A stretch of 7,925 bases of DNA from Acidobacteriota bacterium. Its GTDB lineage: Bacteria > Actinomycetota > Acidimicrobiia > Spongiisociales > UBA5794. Positions 7,033 to 7,925 of the stretch are shown one piece after another (positions within the stretch are counted from its first letter, which is position 1; the number at the start of each line of letters is the position of its first letter). The position numbers were made by a program, and so were the translations under genes. The notes beneath the pieces were generated by a model. That model saw nothing but the letters and a program-made list of their open reading frames with translations. It was not told where the DNA came from and made no database searches. The stretch is taken from assembly GCA_004356175.1 (NCBI GenBank), contig SMXV01000020.1:1-7925 (forward strand), written 5' to 3'.

Positions 7033-7251
7033 TCAACACCGAGCTCGTCCGAGGTGCAGTCGACGTCGCCGCGGCTCAGTCCTCCTGCCTCTGGTGCCCG
7101 GAACGGTAATCGAAGTCGTAGCCAGGGTTGGTGTTACTGATGTCGTGGCTGTCCGGACGGAGGTCGCGATGCCGGATTTGCCGATGTTTGTATCCGGGGT
7201 ACTGGCACATGCCGCTGCTACGAGAGTGAGGACAAGGATGAACGTGAACAA
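7033..7251 (-). CDS. Lipoprotein-like gene, weak start and probably frame-disrupted
   Basis: On the minus strand one frame encodes a hydrophobic segment ending in a lipobox (FTFILVLTLVAAAC), then a Thr/Ser-rich linker typical of actinobacterial lipoproteins (down to about 7100). Only a TTG (7251-7249) could start this frame; a better ATG (7255-7253), preceded by AAGGGG, is out of frame with it by one base. After about 7095 the frame becomes Arg-rich and stops at 7033, which looks unnatural. The neighbouring frame resumes a Thr/Ser-rich sequence and a plausible tail (SGANLGPLQNMFDPCGEGR) ending at a TAG at 6932, 39 bases after the ilvD stop. This fits a small lipoprotein of roughly 100 residues carrying two frameshifts, either a decaying gene or sequence errors. 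A short intact lipoprotein of 72 residues is the alternative. The rest of 6893-7362 shows no other convincing gene. Confidence 0.4.
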   Translation of the reverse strand: MFTFILVLTLVAAACASTPDTNIGKSGIATSVRTATTSVTPTLATTSITVPGTRGRRTEPRRRRLHLGRARC

Positions 7252-7350
7252 CCATCTGTGAGCTTGAACCCCTTAGGCGGTGCCCATCGACTCTCCGTTC
7301 AGTGCAGGTTCCGTAAGGCAGACCTCGTATGGGACGTTGCTGGCTGTCCC

Positions 7351-7356
7351 TATCAT
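7351..7356 (+). promoter_or_regulatory. Leaderless -10 box (TATCAT) for the SelW-like gene
   Basis: TATCAT is a good -10 match and ends exactly 6 bases before the ATG at 7363. No Shine-Dalgarno sequence exists, so the mRNA is probably leaderless. Its position independently supports the ATG at 7363, upstream of the in-frame UGA, as the true start. Confidence 0.5.
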
Positions 7357-7362
7357 CGGATC

Positions 7363-7620
7363 ATGCATCTATCCATTGAATACTGCGCAGCCTGAGGGTA
7401 TACCGACCGTGCCGTGAGCATGGTTCAGGCAATCCTTTCGAAATACGAGCACCACATCGGTGACATAACCGTCACGCCTTCGCGAGGCGGCGTGTTCGAG
7501 GTCATTGTCGGTGAGGAACTGATCTTCTCCAAGAAGGAACTCGGTCGTCACGCATCGATCGAAGAAGTCATGGACTCTCTCGCAGCAATCATTGGACCCA
7601 GTCCCGATCCTGAGGGTTAA
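7363..7620 (+). CDS. SelW-like (Rdx family) selenoprotein, UGA at 7393-7395 read as selenocysteine
   Basis: Read through the in-frame TGA at 7393-7395, this encodes 85 residues beginning MHLSIEYCAAUGYTDRAV, where U11 is selenocysteine. C8-A-A-U11-G-Y matches the CxxU redox motif at the end of the first beta strand in SelW/SelT/SelH (Rdx) thioredoxin-like proteins (CxxC in the cysteine forms). The rest fits the family: a helix (14-31), strand DITVTPSRGGVFEVIVGEEL (34-53) with the family's GGxFEV, IFSKKELGRH (54-63), and a C-terminal helix (65-77). Length is typical. Such proteins are thought to act as small thiol/selenol redox proteins; partners are unknown. A hairpin right after the UGA fits a bacterial SECIS. 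Starting at the later GTG (7414) would remove the whole first strand and the redox motif. A TAA at 7618-7620 ends the gene. The alternative is a Cys codon mutated to a stop, giving a dead gene. No selA, selB, selC or selD lies in this window. Confidence 0.85.
7393..7436 (+). promoter_or_regulatory. Candidate bacterial SECIS element
   Basis: Immediately after and including the last base of the UGA, the RNA can pair as a lower stem AGGGU/AUCCU (7395-7399 with 7432-7436), an internal loop, and an upper stem of eight pairs (7405-7412 with 7418-7425; core CCGUGC/GCAUGG, two G-U pairs). The apical loop is CGUGA (7413-7417), with G as its second base followed by U. Known bacterial SECIS elements bind SelB through an apical loop with a G in its first two positions, about 16-37 bases after the UGA; here 17 bases intervene. 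The pairing is seen directly; SelB binding is inferred. Confidence 0.65.
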
Positions 7621-7699
7621 CAGGCATCTGGACCACTCCTTGCATGAGTCTCGTTCGTCTGTTTCGATTGAATTCTGATCAGTATTGGGACTGCACCGA

Positions 7700-7705
7700 T
7701 ACCGT
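7700..7705 (+). promoter_or_regulatory. Candidate leaderless -10 box (TACCGT) for the zinc-ribbon gene
   Basis: TACCGT ends exactly 6 bases before the ATG at 7712, the same spacing as at the SelW-like gene. No Shine-Dalgarno sequence precedes this ATG. It supports the start at 7712 rather than the in-frame TTG at 7685. Confidence 0.45.
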
Positions 7706-7711
7706 TGCACC

Positions 7712-7903
7712 ATGGCCACAGGGTTCTCCAACACCATCCTTGTGTCCGATCTGTTGACCACGGACGGACCGTTTGCTCACATTGCTGAGAATTTTCTGTC
7801 GTCGCAATGTGCCGGTTGTGGGAGTCAACTGGACCACGATCCGCGACACGGCGAGTGGGGGGCGTACTGTGCGACCTGCTGGGCCCGCTCCCAGACGGCT
7901 TGA
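7712..7903 (+). CDS. Small zinc-ribbon-like protein of unknown function
   Basis: A 63-residue protein with two CxxC knuckles, CAGC (33-36) and CATC (53-56), separated by 16 residues, a layout suited to one structural zinc ion. The 32 residues before the first knuckle (MATGFSNTILVSDLLTTDGP and on) show no signal peptide or membrane segment, so it is probably cytosolic. I do not recognise the family. The ATG at 7712 is chosen because of the TACCGT box 6 bases upstream; an in-frame TTG at 7685 would add nine residues. It follows the SelW-like gene by 91 bases on the same strand but seems to have its own promoter, so a functional link is not established. Zinc binding is inferred from the cysteine pattern only. 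Confidence 0.6.
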   Translation: MATGFSNTILVSDLLTTDGPFAHIAENFLSSQCAGCGSQLDHDPRHGEWGAYCATCWARSQTA

Positions 7904-7925
7904 CGGGTCCGACATCCATGACTGA

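Noticed and set aside
7414..7620. A GTG-started 68-residue gene beginning after the UGA
   Set aside because: It would lack the first beta strand and redox motif of the Rdx fold. The matching residues, the -10 box and the ATG all lie upstream at 7351-7392, so the full read-through gene is the better model.
7369..7761. A 130-residue open frame antisense to the SelW-like gene
   Set aside because: The plus-strand product has a recognisable family match; the antisense product has no signal, domain or supported start.
7919..7925. ATG at the right edge as a next gene start
   Set aside because: Only seven bases are visible, with neither a Shine-Dalgarno sequence nor a TANNNT box at the usual spacing, so nothing can be supported.
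1..7925. CRISPR arrays, transposases, tRNA or rRNA genes
   Set aside because: I saw no spaced direct repeats, no transposase motifs with terminal repeats, and no tRNA or rRNA signatures on either strand.

Overview
The window looks like a stretch of a moderately high-GC actinobacterial chromosome, plausibly a free-living or marine member of the Acidimicrobiia. This rests on the Mycobacterium-like MetB, an F420-type PPOX oxidoreductase, an LCP cell-wall protein with a single N-terminal membrane anchor, many lipoproteins, and translation starts that mostly lack a Shine-Dalgarno sequence but carry a TANNNT box 6-8 bases upstream, as in leaderless transcripts. The lineage is an inference; no rRNA or marker phylogeny is possible here.

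Layout. Positions 1-179 (-) hold the N-terminus of a lipoprotein cut by the window edge. Diverging from it, 359-1186 (+) encodes a second lipoprotein with a C-terminal discoidin (F5/8 type C) domain; a 15-base palindrome lies in its leader. 1228-2379 (+) is metB (cystathionine gamma-synthase family), overlapping by 4 bases with rsgA (2376-3404, +), a ribosome-assembly GTPase that starts with TTG. A noncoding gap at 3405-3633, rich in short inverted repeats, separates rsgA from two minus-strand genes: a PPOX-class oxidoreductase (3634-4023) and an LCP-family protein (4093-5145). The LCP gene diverges from ilvD (5225-6892, +), the dihydroxy-acid dehydratase of branched-chain amino acid synthesis. 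Tail to tail with ilvD lies a weak, apparently frame-disrupted lipoprotein gene (about 6932-7255, -).

The most notable locus is 7363-7620 (+). It encodes an 85-residue SelW/Rdx-family protein only if the in-frame UGA at 7393-7395 is read as selenocysteine, giving the family's redox motif C-A-A-U-G-Y near the N-terminus. Directly after the UGA the RNA can fold into a hairpin that fits a bacterial SECIS element (upper stem 7405-7412/7418-7425, loop 7413-7417 containing GU, 17 bases after the UGA). An ordinary gene caller would truncate or miss this gene. A 63-residue zinc-ribbon-like protein of unknown function follows at 7712-7903 (+).

The genes are mostly housekeeping (methionine and branched-chain amino acid synthesis, ribosome maturation, cell-wall assembly) plus small redox and envelope proteins; they do not form one pathway. 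The new biology here is the unannotated selenoprotein with its recoding signal and the consistent leaderless promoter pattern.
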